NCBI RefSeq assembly: GCF_000331105.1
Contig: NC_020054.1
Location: 2,574,813 to 2,638,812, forward strand
Direction of reading: 5' to 3'
From: Fibrella aestuarina BUZ 2
Lineage (GTDB): Bacteria > Bacteroidota > Bacteroidia > Cytophagales > Spirosomataceae
Length of the DNA: 64,000 nucleotides
Both the position numbers and the translations under genes were made by a program. Below the pieces are notes generated by a model that did no database searches, was not told where the DNA came from, and saw only the letters and a list, made by a program, of their open reading frames with translations. This document shows, one piece after another, positions 27,026 to 36,001 of the stretch; the stretch's first letter is position 1; the number at the start of each line of letters is the position of its first letter.

Positions 27026-28231
27026 ATGCGCAGCACGTCAGTGACAGGTACACTGCTCTTAATCGTCGGATTACTAGGTAGCCTCTTGCCGGGAGAGGTC
27101 CTGGCTCAAAAGGGAGTCAAAATTAGTCTACCCCCGGCGAAGGTCGCCGATAACGATCCCCAGCGGCTCTTTTATATCGATTCGGTTTACACTACGTTTC
27201 CGGATACGGCAGCTATCGGTACCGTATACCGGCCCATGCTCGGTGATATGCAGCCGGCCTACCTGAAAAATGGTGTGTCAAAAGGCATTGAGCAGTGGCT
27301 CTTCACCCACTTTCCCAGCTTCAGACCCACACAGCGGTCTGTTCACTTGCGGATTGATCAACTCACATACCTGGAAGACCCCACGCAGGGCTATGAACTG
27401 GAAGCCGAGCTGACGTTTTTCCAGCAGGATAGTGCCCGCCGGTACGTTCCGTTCTACAAAGCGACCATCGAAACCGCCACGGGCGGCTTTGGCCGGGGTG
27501 GCAACATTGCCGAGCAACTGCTACGAGCGATCGGGCAGATGAATGCGTACCTCAATGATCCGGCTAAACGGCCCAACTACCTGGATGATCACGAGGAGGC
27601 GATGCGCAAGGCCGCCGTCGACATGAAGCTGGATACTGCCCGCTATGCCGCCGAACTGACTCCGGAGGATAATTTACTCACGTGCAAACAGAAACGGGAA
27701 GGAATTTACCTGAACGAAGAGGACCTGATCCGGAACCGGCCCGCCCTGATCGGGGCGCTTGAAACCGTTTCCCGCAAAGAAACGACTAGCCTGATTCGAC
27801 CTGATAAACGACGCAGCCGGTATCGTTTTTTGGGTTTCTGTTCGGCGGGTGAGCTCTACATCAACACGAGCCAGTATGGTGGAAATCGGGCGGTATACAC
27901 CCGGGTGCTGGACGTTGGCCCCTACCTGCTGTGGCGGGGCAACTACGTGACTATGTCTGAGCGGTCTACCAACGCCGCTGCCGTTGGGGCGGCCGGACTC
28001 GTAGGTGGGCTGATTGCCGCTGCCGCCACCAATTACCGCGACTGCATCGCTATCGACACCCGAACGGGTAAACTAATGCAGGTTACGCCCGAGGTGCTCC
28101 GGGCAATTCTGGCGGATACGCCCGCACTACTTGCCGAGTACGAAACCGCCGAAAAAGCTAAGAAATCGGACACGATTTACGAGTTCATGGTTCGTCACAA
28201 TCAGGAGCTGAAGCTACAGGCGCAACGGTAA
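27026..28231 (+). CDS. Exported hypothetical protein
   Basis: A 401-residue protein with a clear signal peptide (about residues 1-27, ending VLAQ). The mature protein is mixed alpha/beta, with one glycine/alanine-rich hydrophobic stretch near residues 311-335 (AAAVGAAGLVGGLIAAAATN) that may be a membrane or glycine-zipper segment. I recognise no domain. It stands alone, divergent from the McrB-like gene and followed by a strong terminator. Periplasmic or outer-membrane-associated location is inferred from the signal peptide only. Confidence 0.8.
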   Translation: MRSTSVTGTLLLIVGLLGSLLPGEVLAQKGVKISLPPAKVADNDPQRLFYIDSVYTTFPDTAAIGTVYRPMLGDMQPAYLKNGVSKGIEQWLFTHFPSFRPTQRSVHLRIDQLTYLEDPTQGYELEAELTFFQQDSARRYVPFYKATIETATGGFGRGGNIAEQLLRAIGQMNAYLNDPAKRPNYLDDHEEAMRKAAVDMKLDTARYAAELTPEDNLLTCKQKREGIYLNEEDLIRNRPALIGALETVSRKETTSLIRPDKRRSRYRFLGFCSAGELYINTSQYGGNRAVYTRVLDVGPYLLWRGNYVTMSERSTNAAAVGAAGLVGGLIAAAATNYRDCIAIDTRTGKLMQVTPEVLRAILADTPALLAEYETAEKAKKSDTIYEFMVRHNQELKLQAQR

Positions 28232-28248
28232 CCGCCAGTAATTGGCTG

Positions 28249-28286
28249 AAACCCACCCCGGCATTGGGTAAAGCCGGGGTGGGTTT
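28249..28286 (+). terminator. Rho-independent terminator
   Basis: AAACCCACCCCGGC pairs with GCCGGGGTGGGTTT around a 10-base loop, followed by a T-rich stretch. Ends the exported hypothetical gene. Confidence 0.92.
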
Positions 28287-28328
28287 GTTATTTGTAGGTT
28301 AGTTACCCGCTTTTACTGGAACACCACT

Positions 28329-29945
28329 ATGAATCGACTGTTACTTGCCTTTTTACTAGTATCATCGCTAGGCGTTCATTGCCAGTCGTTTACGGCATCG
28401 AACCTGCCGATTGTGCTGATCGATACGAAAGGAGCCGTCATTGCCGATGACCCGAAGATTGCCGCCACGATGCAGATCATCGACAACGGCGTGGGCAAAA
28501 CCAATACCCTGACCGACAAGCCGACGTTCACCAGCAACATCGGCATCGAGCTCCGCGGGTCGTCGTCGCAACTGTTTCCCAAAAAAGCGTACGGGATCGA
28601 ACTGCGCGACGCGACGGGCGAGAACTCGCTGGCGCAATCGGTGTTGGGGATGCCGTCGGAAAGCGACTGGGTGCTCAACGCCGTTTACAACGACAAAACG
28701 TTGATCCGCGAAGCGCTCACCTACGACTTCTACCGCAAGATGAGCAAGTATTACGCCTCGCGGTTTCGGTATTGCGAAGTCACGCTCAACGGGCAATACA
28801 TGGGCATCTACCTGATGATGGAACGCCTCAAACGCGACAAAAACCGCGTCAATATCACCAGCATCAAGAAAACGGATATCTCGGGCGATGCCGTTACGGG
28901 CGGGTATATCCTGAAAATCGATAAGACCAGTGGTAGCTCGTCGCGGTCATGGCGGTCGCCGTATGGCGCGGGGCTGTTCAGGCGGGCGCTCGATATCCAG
29001 ATTGACCGGCCAAAGCCTGAAGATCTAGCCGACGAGCAGTTTCAGTACATCAAAAAATACGTTACCGATTTCGAGGATGCCCTAAGCGGCCTCAACTACA
29101 CCGATCCCACCAACGGCTGGCGGAAATTTGCCGACGAAGAGTCATTTATCGATTATTTGTTGTTGAGTGAAATTTGCAAGAACGTGGACGCCTACCGGCT
29201 AAGCGCGTATTTCTACAAAGACCGCGACAGCAAGAACCCCAAACTGGTGATGGGCCCCATCTGGGACTATAACCTTACTTACGGTAACGCCGAATACTGT
29301 GAAGGCAACAGTGTCAGGGGGTGGGCGTTCGATCATGACATTGTCTGCCCAGGCGACCAATTCCAACTTCCGTTCTGGTGGAAACGGATGCTCTCTGACC
29401 TGGCATTTGGCAAGAAAGTGAAAGAAAAGTACAAAGCGCTCCGGCAAACCGTGCTGACGCCGCAACGGCTGGGCGCGTTTGTCGATTCGACGGCCAACGT
29501 CCTCACCGACGCCCGCACCCGCAATTTCGTGAAGTGGCCGGTCATCGGTGTGTACGTCTGGCCAAACGCGTACGTTGGGCCGACGTACCAAAGTGAGGTC
29601 AACTTTCTGAAAGACTGGATCGGACAGCGGCTGGCCTGGATGGATGGCAACATCGAATCCTTCGGGCAATTGCCGCTGGCCACCGAACCCATAGCGGCAT
29701 CGGTGGGGCCAAATCCGTCGGTGGGTGACGTGCTGGTGAGCTTACCCATGCCGCAAGCAGGCGACGTAACCCTGACGCTGACGACCACCGAAGGCCGGTC
29801 GGCCGGTACGTTCGTGTTCCCCAACCAGCCGTCAGGTACGTTCACGCATAAACTCAGTGCAGGCGCCTTCGGCGGTGCAGGCCCCTACGTGCTGCGCATC
29901 AACACACCGACCGGCCCCGTATCGAAAGTGTTGGTGCGGGAGTAG
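28329..29945 (+). CDS. CotH-family protein with type IX secretion sorting domain
   Basis: A 538-residue secreted protein. Signal peptide about residues 1-18. The CotH kinase-like domain (about 45-400) has the family pattern GIELRGSSSQLFPKKAYGIEL, then WVLNAVYNDKTLIREALTYD, MERLKRDKNRV and the metal-site motif MGPIWDYNLTYGNA. The last 80 residues are a type IX C-terminal sorting domain with PNPS near its start and PYVLRINTPTGPVSKVLV at the end, so the protein should cross the outer membrane by T9SS and be cleaved or anchored at the surface. CotH domains are atypical protein kinases in Bacillus; substrate here unknown. Confidence 0.9.
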   Translation: MNRLLLAFLLVSSLGVHCQSFTASNLPIVLIDTKGAVIADDPKIAATMQIIDNGVGKTNTLTDKPTFTSNIGIELRGSSSQLFPKKAYGIELRDATGENSLAQSVLGMPSESDWVLNAVYNDKTLIREALTYDFYRKMSKYYASRFRYCEVTLNGQYMGIYLMMERLKRDKNRVNITSIKKTDISGDAVTGGYILKIDKTSGSSSRSWRSPYGAGLFRRALDIQIDRPKPEDLADEQFQYIKKYVTDFEDALSGLNYTDPTNGWRKFADEESFIDYLLLSEICKNVDAYRLSAYFYKDRDSKNPKLVMGPIWDYNLTYGNAEYCEGNSVRGWAFDHDIVCPGDQFQLPFWWKRMLSDLAFGKKVKEKYKALRQTVLTPQRLGAFVDSTANVLTDARTRNFVKWPVIGVYVWPNAYVGPTYQSEVNFLKDWIGQRLAWMDGNIESFGQLPLATEPIAASVGPNPSVGDVLVSLPMPQAGDVTLTLTTTEGRSAGTFVFPNQPSGTFTHKLSAGAFGGAGPYVLRINTPTGPVSKVLVRE

Positions 29946-30065
29946 GGGAGAGGGGTAATGGGCAAGGGGCAGGGATGGCAGGGAAGTAAGCGTTGGTGAC
30001 CTACTGTAAGCAACGTACCCAGCTACCCCTACTATCCCTGCCCTTCGCCCCCGCTCCCCGCCCTT
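29943..30065. repeat. Degenerate G-rich/C-rich inverted repeat
   Basis: A purine-rich arm (about 29943-29991) and a pyrimidine-rich arm (about 30022-30065), each built from degenerate repeats of GGGCAAGGGG type, are partly complementary; the best block is GGGCAGGGAT with ATCCCTGCCC. It lies between the co-directional cotH-like and miaB genes. Confidence 0.6.
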
Positions 30066-30123
30066 TAACCTTTTTTAGCACCGCTCCCCTGACATTCTGT
30101 CAGCCCGTTGCGTAGATTCTTCG

Positions 30124-30131
30124 TACCTTTG
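30124..30131 (+). promoter_or_regulatory. -7 promoter element for miaB
   Basis: TACCTTTG matches TAnnTTTG exactly, 17 bases before ATG 30149. TTG at 30108 is closer than the usual -33 spacing. Confidence 0.55.
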
Positions 30132-30148
30132 CGGCTAAGAAGTACGCT

Positions 30149-31567
30149 ATGGAACGCATTGCTGAATTGACCATCCTATCGGCCGACGACAAAGAAGCGG
30201 TCGATTTACCCCGCACCTCCGTTGATGAACTCGTCGACGGAAAGAAGCGGCTATACATTGAAAGTTACGGCTGTCAGATGAACTTCTCCGACTCGGAGAT
30301 TGTGGCCGCCGTGATGCGCAACGCCGGGTTTGCCACAACCTCGACCGCCGAAGACGCCGACCTGATTTTCCTGAATACCTGCGCCATCCGCGACAACGCC
30401 GAGCAGAAGGTACGCAACCGGCTGAAGCAGCTCAACACGCTCAAGAAAAAGAAACCCGAGCTGATGGTAGGTATGCTGGGCTGTATGGCTGAGCGACTGA
30501 AAACCAAGCTATTGGAGGAAGAGAAAATCGTTGATATCGTGGCGGGCCCCGATGCCTACCGCGATATTCCGAAGCTGGTGGAAGAGGCCGAAACGGGACA
30601 GAAAGCGGTCAACGTGTTTCTGTCGCGCGAAGAAACCTACGCCGACATTGCGCCGATCCGGCTCAACTCCAACGGGGTTACGGCCTTCATCTCGATCATG
30701 CGGGGCTGCGACAATATGTGCAGTTTCTGCGTGGTACCCTTCACACGTGGCCGCGAACGCAGCCGCGATCCGCACAGCATCGTCCGCGAAGCCGAACAGC
30801 TCTTTGCCGATGGCTACAAGGAGGTTACGCTGCTGGGGCAGAACGTGGATAGCTATAAGTGGACGAGCGAGCAGGGCGAGTTTGTCAACTTTGCCAATCT
30901 GCTGGAACGCGTCGCGCTGATCAATCCCGATCTGCGAGTACGTTTCTCGACCTCGCACCCCAAGGACATCACCGACGAGGTGCTGCATACGATGGCGCGG
31001 TTTGATAACATCTGCAACTACATACACCTGCCGGCTCAAAGCGGCAACACCCGGATCTTGGAACTGATGAACCGGACCTACACGCGCGAGTGGTACATCG
31101 AGAAAATCGACCGTATCCGGGCTATTCTGGGCGACGACTGCGGCATTTCGCACGATATGATTTCGGGCTTCTGCACCGAAACCGAAGACGAGCACCGCGA
31201 TACGCTGTCGCTGATGGAATATGCCCGCTACGACTACGGCTACATGTTTGCCTATTCGGAACGGCCCGGCACGATGGCAGCGAAAAAATACAAAGACGAC
31301 GTACCTGAGGACGTGAAAAAGCGCCGCCTGAACGAGATTATCGCCCTGCAACAGCGCCTCTCGCTTGAGCGCAATCAACGCCATATCGGGCAGGTGCAGC
31401 GCGTGCTGGTGGAAGGCACCAGCAAACGGTCAGACGACGATCTGTTTGGCCGCAACGACCAGAACAAAGTGGTTGTGTTCCCTCGTGGGCAGCACCAGAA
31501 AGGCGACTACGTAAACGTACTGGTCACCGACTGCACGGCGGCCACGCTGCTGGGACAGGTGGTTTAA
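30149..31567 (+). CDS. miaB: tRNA-2-methylthio-N6-dimethylallyladenosine synthase MiaB
   Basis: Radical SAM methylthiotransferase that adds the methylthio group to i6A37 of tRNAs reading UNN codons. Order of domains: UPF0004 (about residues 30-145, [15 protein letters not shown], with further cluster Cys in NTCAIRDNA and GCMAE), radical SAM (about 165-395) with the cluster motif CDNMCSFC, and a C-terminal TRAM domain (about 400-470). The 472-residue length fits. It heads a same-strand run with the sigma-54 activator, lptE, TPR and secG genes, a grouping common in Bacteroidota. Confidence 0.96.
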   Translation: MERIAELTILSADDKEAVDLPRTSVDELVDGKKRLYIESYGCQMNFSDSEIVAAVMRNAGFATTSTAEDADLIFLNTCAIRDNAEQKVRNRLKQLNTLKKKKPELMVGMLGCMAERLKTKLLEEEKIVDIVAGPDAYRDIPKLVEEAETGQKAVNVFLSREETYADIAPIRLNSNGVTAFISIMRGCDNMCSFCVVPFTRGRERSRDPHSIVREAEQLFADGYKEVTLLGQNVDSYKWTSEQGEFVNFANLLERVALINPDLRVRFSTSHPKDITDEVLHTMARFDNICNYIHLPAQSGNTRILELMNRTYTREWYIEKIDRIRAILGDDCGISHDMISGFCTETEDEHRDTLSLMEYARYDYGYMFAYSERPGTMAAKKYKDDVPEDVKKRRLNEIIALQQRLSLERNQRHIGQVQRVLVEGTSKRSDDDLFGRNDQNKVVVFPRGQHQKGDYVNVLVTDCTAATLLGQVV

Positions 31568-31587
31568 GTTTTTAGTTGGCTAGTTCT

Positions 31588-31674
31588 CCGTTTTCAGTTT
31601 CTGGTCGTTCTGCTGCGTACGGTTTTCTTGCCTGGCGGAGCCACTGAAAGCTGAAGACTGACGACTGAAAACGG
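31588..31674. repeat. Weak degenerate inverted repeat
   Basis: CCGTTTTCAGT (31588-31598) pairs with ACTGAAAACGG (31664-31674). The right side (CTGAAAGCTGAAGACTGACG) is a degenerate short tandem repeat. Same position type as the stronger elements: between co-directional genes. Confidence 0.55.
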
Positions 31675-31681
31675 TCATTGA

Positions 31682-33067
31682 ATGGATAATCGGGAAATAC
31701 AGTCTGTAAAGAATCGCTTCGGGATCATTGGCAATGCGCCCGCGCTGAACTACGCCATCAGCGTAGCCACGCAGGTCGCGTCGACGGACCTGACGGTGCT
31801 GATTACGGGCGAAAGCGGCAGCGGTAAAGAGTCGTTTTCAAAAATTATACATAGTCTGAGTGCCCGCAAACACGGTCAGTTCATTGCCATCAACTGCGGG
31901 GCGATCCCCGAAGGCACGATCGACTCGGAGCTGTTCGGGCACGAAAAAGGGTCGTTTACGGGGGCGGTTGATCAGCGCAAAGGCTATTTCGAGACCACCA
32001 ACGGCGGCACCATCTTTCTGGACGAAATCGGGGAGATGCCCATGGGCACGCAGGCTCGTCTGTTGCGCGTGCTGGAGAACGGCGAGTTTATCCGGGTGGG
32101 GTCGTCGAAGGTGCAGAAAACCGACGTGCGTGTGGTGGCCGCTACCAACGTAAACCTGCTGGCGGCGGTTGAGAAAGGGCGTTTCCGGGAGGATTTGTAC
32201 TACCGGCTCAACACCGTACCGATCTACGTACCACCCCTGCGCGAGCGCGGTACCGACATCGATCTGCTGTTTCGTAAGTTCACGACCGACTTTGCCGAGC
32301 GCTACCGCATTAACCCCGTGCAACTCACCGAGGATGCCAAACGCCGGTTGCTGACGTACCCGTTTCCGGGGAATATCCGTCAACTGAAAAATCTGGCCGA
32401 GCAGATTTCGATTCTCGAATCGGAGCAGAACCGGGCGATCGATGCCGAAACGCTGGCCAAATACCTGCCCCGGCCGCAAACCAACGTACCCACGATGGCC
32501 CTGACCGGCCCGGGCGCGGGTGGCCCCGAGACGTTCTCGGAGCGCGAACTACTCTACAAAGTGCTGTTCGACATGCGCCGCGACATGACGGAGCTGAAAA
32601 AACTGGTGCGCGACGTGCTCAGCAATGAAGCCTACGGGCCGCAGGTGCTGCACAAACACCGCGATCTGTTTGAGTCGGTCAGCCGAGAGGAGAGTGCTAA
32701 CTATGGTGACCCTCAGCGCGAGCCCAACTATGCCCGGTTGTTGCCCGATGGCACCCGTACCAACGGCAACGTACCTGGCCACACCGACGTAGCCGACCTG
32801 TCGGATGAGTATGAGACGGAGTACGGCCACCCAGCGGTGCAGGTGATCGACGATACCGACCGCGACATCAACGAGACCACAGTTGAGGACGTGTCGCACG
32901 AAACCGAAGAAGACGATTCGCTGTCGCTGGAGAAGAAGGAGAAAGAGATGATTGTGAAGGCCTTACGCCGCAATAACAACAAACGCAAGTACGCGGCCCA
33001 GGCGCTCGGTATTTCGGAACGGACGCTGTACCGCAAAATCAAGCAATATGAGATTGATGAAGAGTAA
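31682..33067 (+). CDS. Sigma-54-dependent transcriptional activator without receiver domain
   Basis: A 461-residue bacterial enhancer-binding protein. The AAA+ core begins almost at the N-terminus (about residues 12-245): Walker A TGESGSGKE, the sigma-54 contact loop GSFTGA, Walker B GGTIFLDEIGEMP and FREDLYYRLN. The C-terminus has a Fis-type HTH (about 415-458, RRNNNKRKYAAQALGISERTLYRKI). The linker is acidic and disordered. No response-regulator receiver or GAF domain is present, so activity is either constitutive or controlled by partner proteins. It is conserved beside lptE and secG in Bacteroidota, suggesting an envelope-related regulon (inference). Confidence 0.93.
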   Translation: MDNREIQSVKNRFGIIGNAPALNYAISVATQVASTDLTVLITGESGSGKESFSKIIHSLSARKHGQFIAINCGAIPEGTIDSELFGHEKGSFTGAVDQRKGYFETTNGGTIFLDEIGEMPMGTQARLLRVLENGEFIRVGSSKVQKTDVRVVAATNVNLLAAVEKGRFREDLYYRLNTVPIYVPPLRERGTDIDLLFRKFTTDFAERYRINPVQLTEDAKRRLLTYPFPGNIRQLKNLAEQISILESEQNRAIDAETLAKYLPRPQTNVPTMALTGPGAGGPETFSERELLYKVLFDMRRDMTELKKLVRDVLSNEAYGPQVLHKHRDLFESVSREESANYGDPQREPNYARLLPDGTRTNGNVPGHTDVADLSDEYETEYGHPAVQVIDDTDRDINETTVEDVSHETEEDDSLSLEKKEKEMIVKALRRNNNKRKYAAQALGISERTLYRKIKQYEIDEE

Positions 33068-33069
33068 GG

Positions 33070-33168
33070 GAATGAATGATGTAAAATGGATAATGTATAA
33101 TGGATGGATGCTGCAAATGCGTCGACTACTCGCTGCATTGTGCATTATACATTGTGCATTATTCATTC
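33070..33168. repeat. Inverted repeat overlapping the lptE signal peptide
   Basis: Left arm 33070-33114 and right arm 33132-33168 are imperfect reverse complements built from ATTGTGCATTATACATTGTG-type degenerate units. The right arm is inside the lptE reading frame and encodes its hydrophobic signal segment. Same family as the elements at 48722 and 49204. Confidence 0.8.
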
Positions 33169-33623
33169 AATCCTGCGGCGTGTATTCGTTTTCAGGAACG
33201 ACGCTGTCGCCCGATATCAAGTCGGTGACGGTCAATAACTTCACGCTGCAAACGGCGGGTGGTCCGGCCAACCTGCCGCTCACCTTGACCGAAAAACTGA
33301 AGGAATATTACCAGCGCTATACCAACCTGAAGGTGCTGCCAACGGGCGGCGATATGGCCCTGGAAGGCACCATCACCGGTTACGACCTGATCCCGGTGGC
33401 ACCCACTGCCAGCGATCAGGCTGGCCTCAACCGACTTCAGATCACGATTCAGGTACGTTTCACCAACACGAAAGACGACACCAAGAGCTTCGATCAGGCG
33501 TTTTCGTTTTACAAGGATTTTCCGCAGAACCAGACCCTAAGCCAAAACGAAGGCCGACTGGTGCCCGAAATTCTCGATCAGCTGGTACTCGACGTATTCA
33601 ACAAAACCGCCGCCGACTGGTAG
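33117..33623 (+). CDS. lptE: LPS-assembly lipoprotein LptE family
   Basis: Outer-membrane lipoprotein that plugs the LptD barrel and helps deliver LPS. The 168-residue product has a lipoprotein signal peptide (MRRLLAALCIIHCALFIQSC, lipid Cys at about residue 20), then GVYSFSGTTLSPDIKSVTV, typical of Bacteroidota LptE. ATG 33117 is chosen because it gives a normal signal peptide; earlier in-frame ATGs (33072) lie in the repeat arm. The hydrophobic part of the signal is encoded by an inverted-repeat arm. Neighbours (sigma-54 activator upstream, TPR and secG downstream) agree with the usual lptE locus. Confidence 0.9.
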   Translation: MRRLLAALCIIHCALFIQSCGVYSFSGTTLSPDIKSVTVNNFTLQTAGGPANLPLTLTEKLKEYYQRYTNLKVLPTGGDMALEGTITGYDLIPVAPTASDQAGLNRLQITIQVRFTNTKDDTKSFDQAFSFYKDFPQNQTLSQNEGRLVPEILDQLVLDVFNKTAADW

Positions 33624-33710
33624 CCGGTTACCTAAAATTAATCTGAACCTGTCTGTAGCTTTCGGCCTAGTTGGTCGTAGATTCGCTAAACTGCTGACAC
33701 CAATCCGTTC

Positions 33711-34583
33711 ATGATGCCCATTGACAAAGAAACGTTTTCCTATTGGGTCACGCATCCTGAAGACCTGACAACCGCTGATTTTCAGCAGCTGCAGGAGAAC
33801 CTCGACGCCTATCCCTATTGTCAGTCGCTGTATACCCTGGCGGCCAAAGCCGCCTCCATTCATCAAAAAGGGCAAACCGTACCATACGTGCGCCGGGCCG
33901 CGGCCTACGCGCTCAGCCGGAACGCCCTGCGTAAATTAATCGATAATGAATTTCAGTGGTCGACCAATCTGCTGCTGAAATTAAATGAATTAGCCTCGCG
34001 GCAGGTACCCATCCCCGACGACTACCAACACGAAAGCTACGCGCTGTTTCGCAACAAAGCGGTTGGTACCAACGGCTGGCAAATGCCGCTGATTCAAATG
34101 CCCCGCATTGCCTTTAACGAATCGGGTATGGTGGTCGATACGGCCTTCCGCCCACCCGTTGACGACCCTACGCTGGCCGAAGAAGCGATACAGGCCGATC
34201 TGGCCCTCGACGAACAACAGGCCCTGGAAGAAGACCAACAGCTGGCCCAACAGCGGCAGATCGACGAAGACCGCAAACGGCAGTTGGAGATTATCGAAAA
34301 CTTTATCCGGAACGAACCCCGCATTGCACCCGTTCGCGGCCGGCTCGGCGAGCCCGCCGAACAGGAAGACCTCAGTCAGCGCAGCCAGCCCACGGCACTG
34401 GGTGGCGGGCTGGTCACCGAGAGTTTCGCCAAAATCCTCTGTCGGCAGGGGAAATACGACAAGGCCATCGAGATATATGAGAAGCTGGCCTTGAAAAATC
34501 CAGAAAAATCTGCGTATTTTGCGGCCAAAATCAGCGAATTGACAACAAGTCGGAACGAGGAACAGCCTGTGGCGAAACGCTGA
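33711..34583 (+). CDS. TPR-like hypothetical protein of the lptE-secG cluster
   Basis: A 290-residue cytoplasmic protein, no signal peptide. The N-terminal part has a helical pattern (DFQQLQENLDAYPYCQSLYTLAAKA, here as two pieces) found in uncharacterised Bacteroidota proteins of this locus. The middle (about 155-215) is a Gln/Glu-rich coiled coil. One TPR-like unit near the C-terminus (FAKILCRQGKYDKAIEIYEK) is clear. Position between lptE and secG is conserved in the phylum. Function unknown; an envelope biogenesis or secretion accessory role is inferred from context only. Confidence 0.82.
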   Translation: MMPIDKETFSYWVTHPEDLTTADFQQLQENLDAYPYCQSLYTLAAKAASIHQKGQTVPYVRRAAAYALSRNALRKLIDNEFQWSTNLLLKLNELASRQVPIPDDYQHESYALFRNKAVGTNGWQMPLIQMPRIAFNESGMVVDTAFRPPVDDPTLAEEAIQADLALDEQQALEEDQQLAQQRQIDEDRKRQLEIIENFIRNEPRIAPVRGRLGEPAEQEDLSQRSQPTALGGGLVTESFAKILCRQGKYDKAIEIYEKLALKNPEKSAYFAAKISELTTSRNEEQPVAKR

Positions 34584-34686
34584 CTAAACACGAGTTTTCG
34601 GTCAATTTGTCTATAGGTTCAATCGGCACACGATTTGCAGGCTATCGACCAACAGCTGGAAACAGACGACTTTTTTAACTGTATTC

Positions 34687-35067
34687 ATGGTAACGACAAT
34701 TATTGTTTTAGTGTGCATTCTGACTGTCCTGCTGGTGCTGGTAGTCCTGATTCAAAATTCGAAAGGCGGTGGGTTGTCTGGTGAACTGGGCGGGCTTGGC
34801 TCAAACCAGTTGATGGGCGTAAAGAAAACCACCGACGTCGTGGAGCAGATTACGTGGGGCCTGGGTGCTGCCGTGATGGTGCTCGCGCTGGCGTCGTATG
34901 CTCTGGTTGACAAAACCGGCACGGCCAATTTCAACAGTGTTAACGCCGAGCGCGCCGCTACCCGCACGCTACCGAGCGCAGCACCGGCTCCGTCGCAACA
35001 ACGCCCCGCCCCGGCTCAGGCACCGGCGGCCGCTCCGGGCAATTCGCAGTCGGCACTCCGTCCGTAG
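34687..35067 (+). CDS. secG: Preprotein translocase subunit SecG
   Basis: Small subunit of the SecYEG channel. The 126-residue protein has TM1 at about residues 2-22 and TM2 at about 55-76, joined by the cytoplasmic loop with the family motif NSKGGGLSGELGGLGSNQLM. The C-terminal 45 residues are an Ala/Pro/Gln-rich tail, common in Bacteroidota SecG. Start ATG 34687. Last gene of the miaB-lptE run; a 41-bp-stem hairpin follows. Confidence 0.93.
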   Translation: MVTTIIVLVCILTVLLVLVVLIQNSKGGGLSGELGGLGSNQLMGVKKTTDVVEQITWGLGAAVMVLALASYALVDKTGTANFNSVNAERAATRTLPSAAPAPSQQRPAPAQAPAAAPGNSQSALRP

Positions 35068-35075
35068 ACCTTCCA

Positions 35076-35167
35076 AAAGAGCGAAAGAGATAAACAGCGA
35101 AAGAGTGGCTTACGCACGATTACACCTGCGTAAGCCACTCTTTCGCTGTTTATCTCTTTCGCTCTTT
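35076..35167. repeat. Long intergenic inverted repeat (41-bp perfect stem)
   Basis: Arms 35076-35116 and 35127-35167 are perfect reverse complements with a 10-base loop. The arm is made of degenerate GCGAAAGAG-type units. It lies between convergent secG and the ABC ATPase gene. It is the longest perfect stem in the window. Confidence 0.97.
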
Positions 35168-35171
35168 CAGA

Positions 35172-35888
35172 TTAGGCCTGCATAAAGGCCCGGGCTTTCC
35201 GGATGTGCTCGTTGGCCCGGTCGGTTTCAACCAGTCCGTCGCGAAGCCTGACAATGCGGTGGGCGTATTCGGCGATGTCTTCTTCGTGCGTCACCATGAT
35301 GACCGTGTTGCCTTTCGAGTGGATTTGGTCGAACAGGTCCATGATCTCATACGACGTTTTGGTGTCGAGGTTACCCGTCGGTTCATCGGCGAGCAGGATG
35401 CTTGGGTCGTTGACGAGCGCGCGGGCCACCGCCACCCGTTGCCGCTGCCCACCACTCAACTCGTTGGGCCGGTGGCCGGCGCGGTTTTCCAGTCCCACGT
35501 TTTTCAGCGCGATCATCGCTTTTTCCGTTCGGTCGGCTTTGCTCAGGCCCGCGTAGATAAGTGGCAACGCCACGTTTTCGAGCGAGGTCTGGCGGGGGAG
35601 CAGGTTGAACGTCTGAAACACGAACCCAATCTCCTTGTTGCGCACTTCAGCCAGTTCGTTCTCCGTCATATTGCTCACATCCTGGCTGTTGAGGATGTAC
35701 TGCCCCGACGTGGGCGAATCGAGGCAACCCACAATGTTCATCAGTGTCGATTTGCCCGAACCTGAAGGGCCCATGAACGCGACATACTCGCCTTTCTGGA
35801 CAGCAATGGTGATGGACTTGAGGGCTTCAACCACTTCGCTACCCATTACGTAACGTTTGGCAATGGCGCGGGTTTCAATGATGTTCAT
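35172..35888 (-). CDS. ABC transporter ATP-binding protein (LolD/MacB type)
   Basis: A 238-residue stand-alone ATPase: Walker [11 protein letters not shown]-loop [14 protein letters not shown], signature LSGGQRQR, Walker [14 protein letters not shown]-loop [11 protein letters not shown]. The [12 protein letters not shown] sequence and size put it in the LolD/MacB/FtsE group, which works with FtsX-type permeases to extract lipoproteins or power tripartite efflux. No permease gene is adjacent; the next gene on the same strand is a membrane-TPR protein. ATG 35888 is chosen over TTG 35894. Confidence 0.9.
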   Translation of the reverse strand: MNIIETRAIAKRYVMGSEVVEALKSITIAVQKGEYVAFMGPSGSGKSTLMNIVGCLDSPTSGQYILNSQDVSNMTENELAEVRNKEIGFVFQTFNLLPRQTSLENVALPLIYAGLSKADRTEKAMIALKNVGLENRAGHRPNELSGGQRQRVAVARALVNDPSILLADEPTGNLDTKTSYEIMDLFDQIHSKGNTVIMVTHEEDIAEYAHRIVRLRDGLVETDRANEHIRKARAFMQA

Positions 35889-35910
35889 AGACAAACCAGT
35901 TCGCAGGTTT

Positions 35911-35983
35911 CAGGTTGGGCGTTTTCAGTGGCAGGGTTTCTGGGCGATTAGGTAGTCAGTTACCACCGAAAACGCCCAACTTG
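35911..35983. repeat. Intergenic inverted repeat (21-bp arms)
   Basis: Arms 35911-35931 and 35963-35983 pair at 19 of 21 positions. It lies between two co-directional minus-strand genes, directly upstream of the ABC ATPase start. Confidence 0.85.
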
Positions 35984-36001
35984 AAAACTGTTAAAACTAC
36001 C

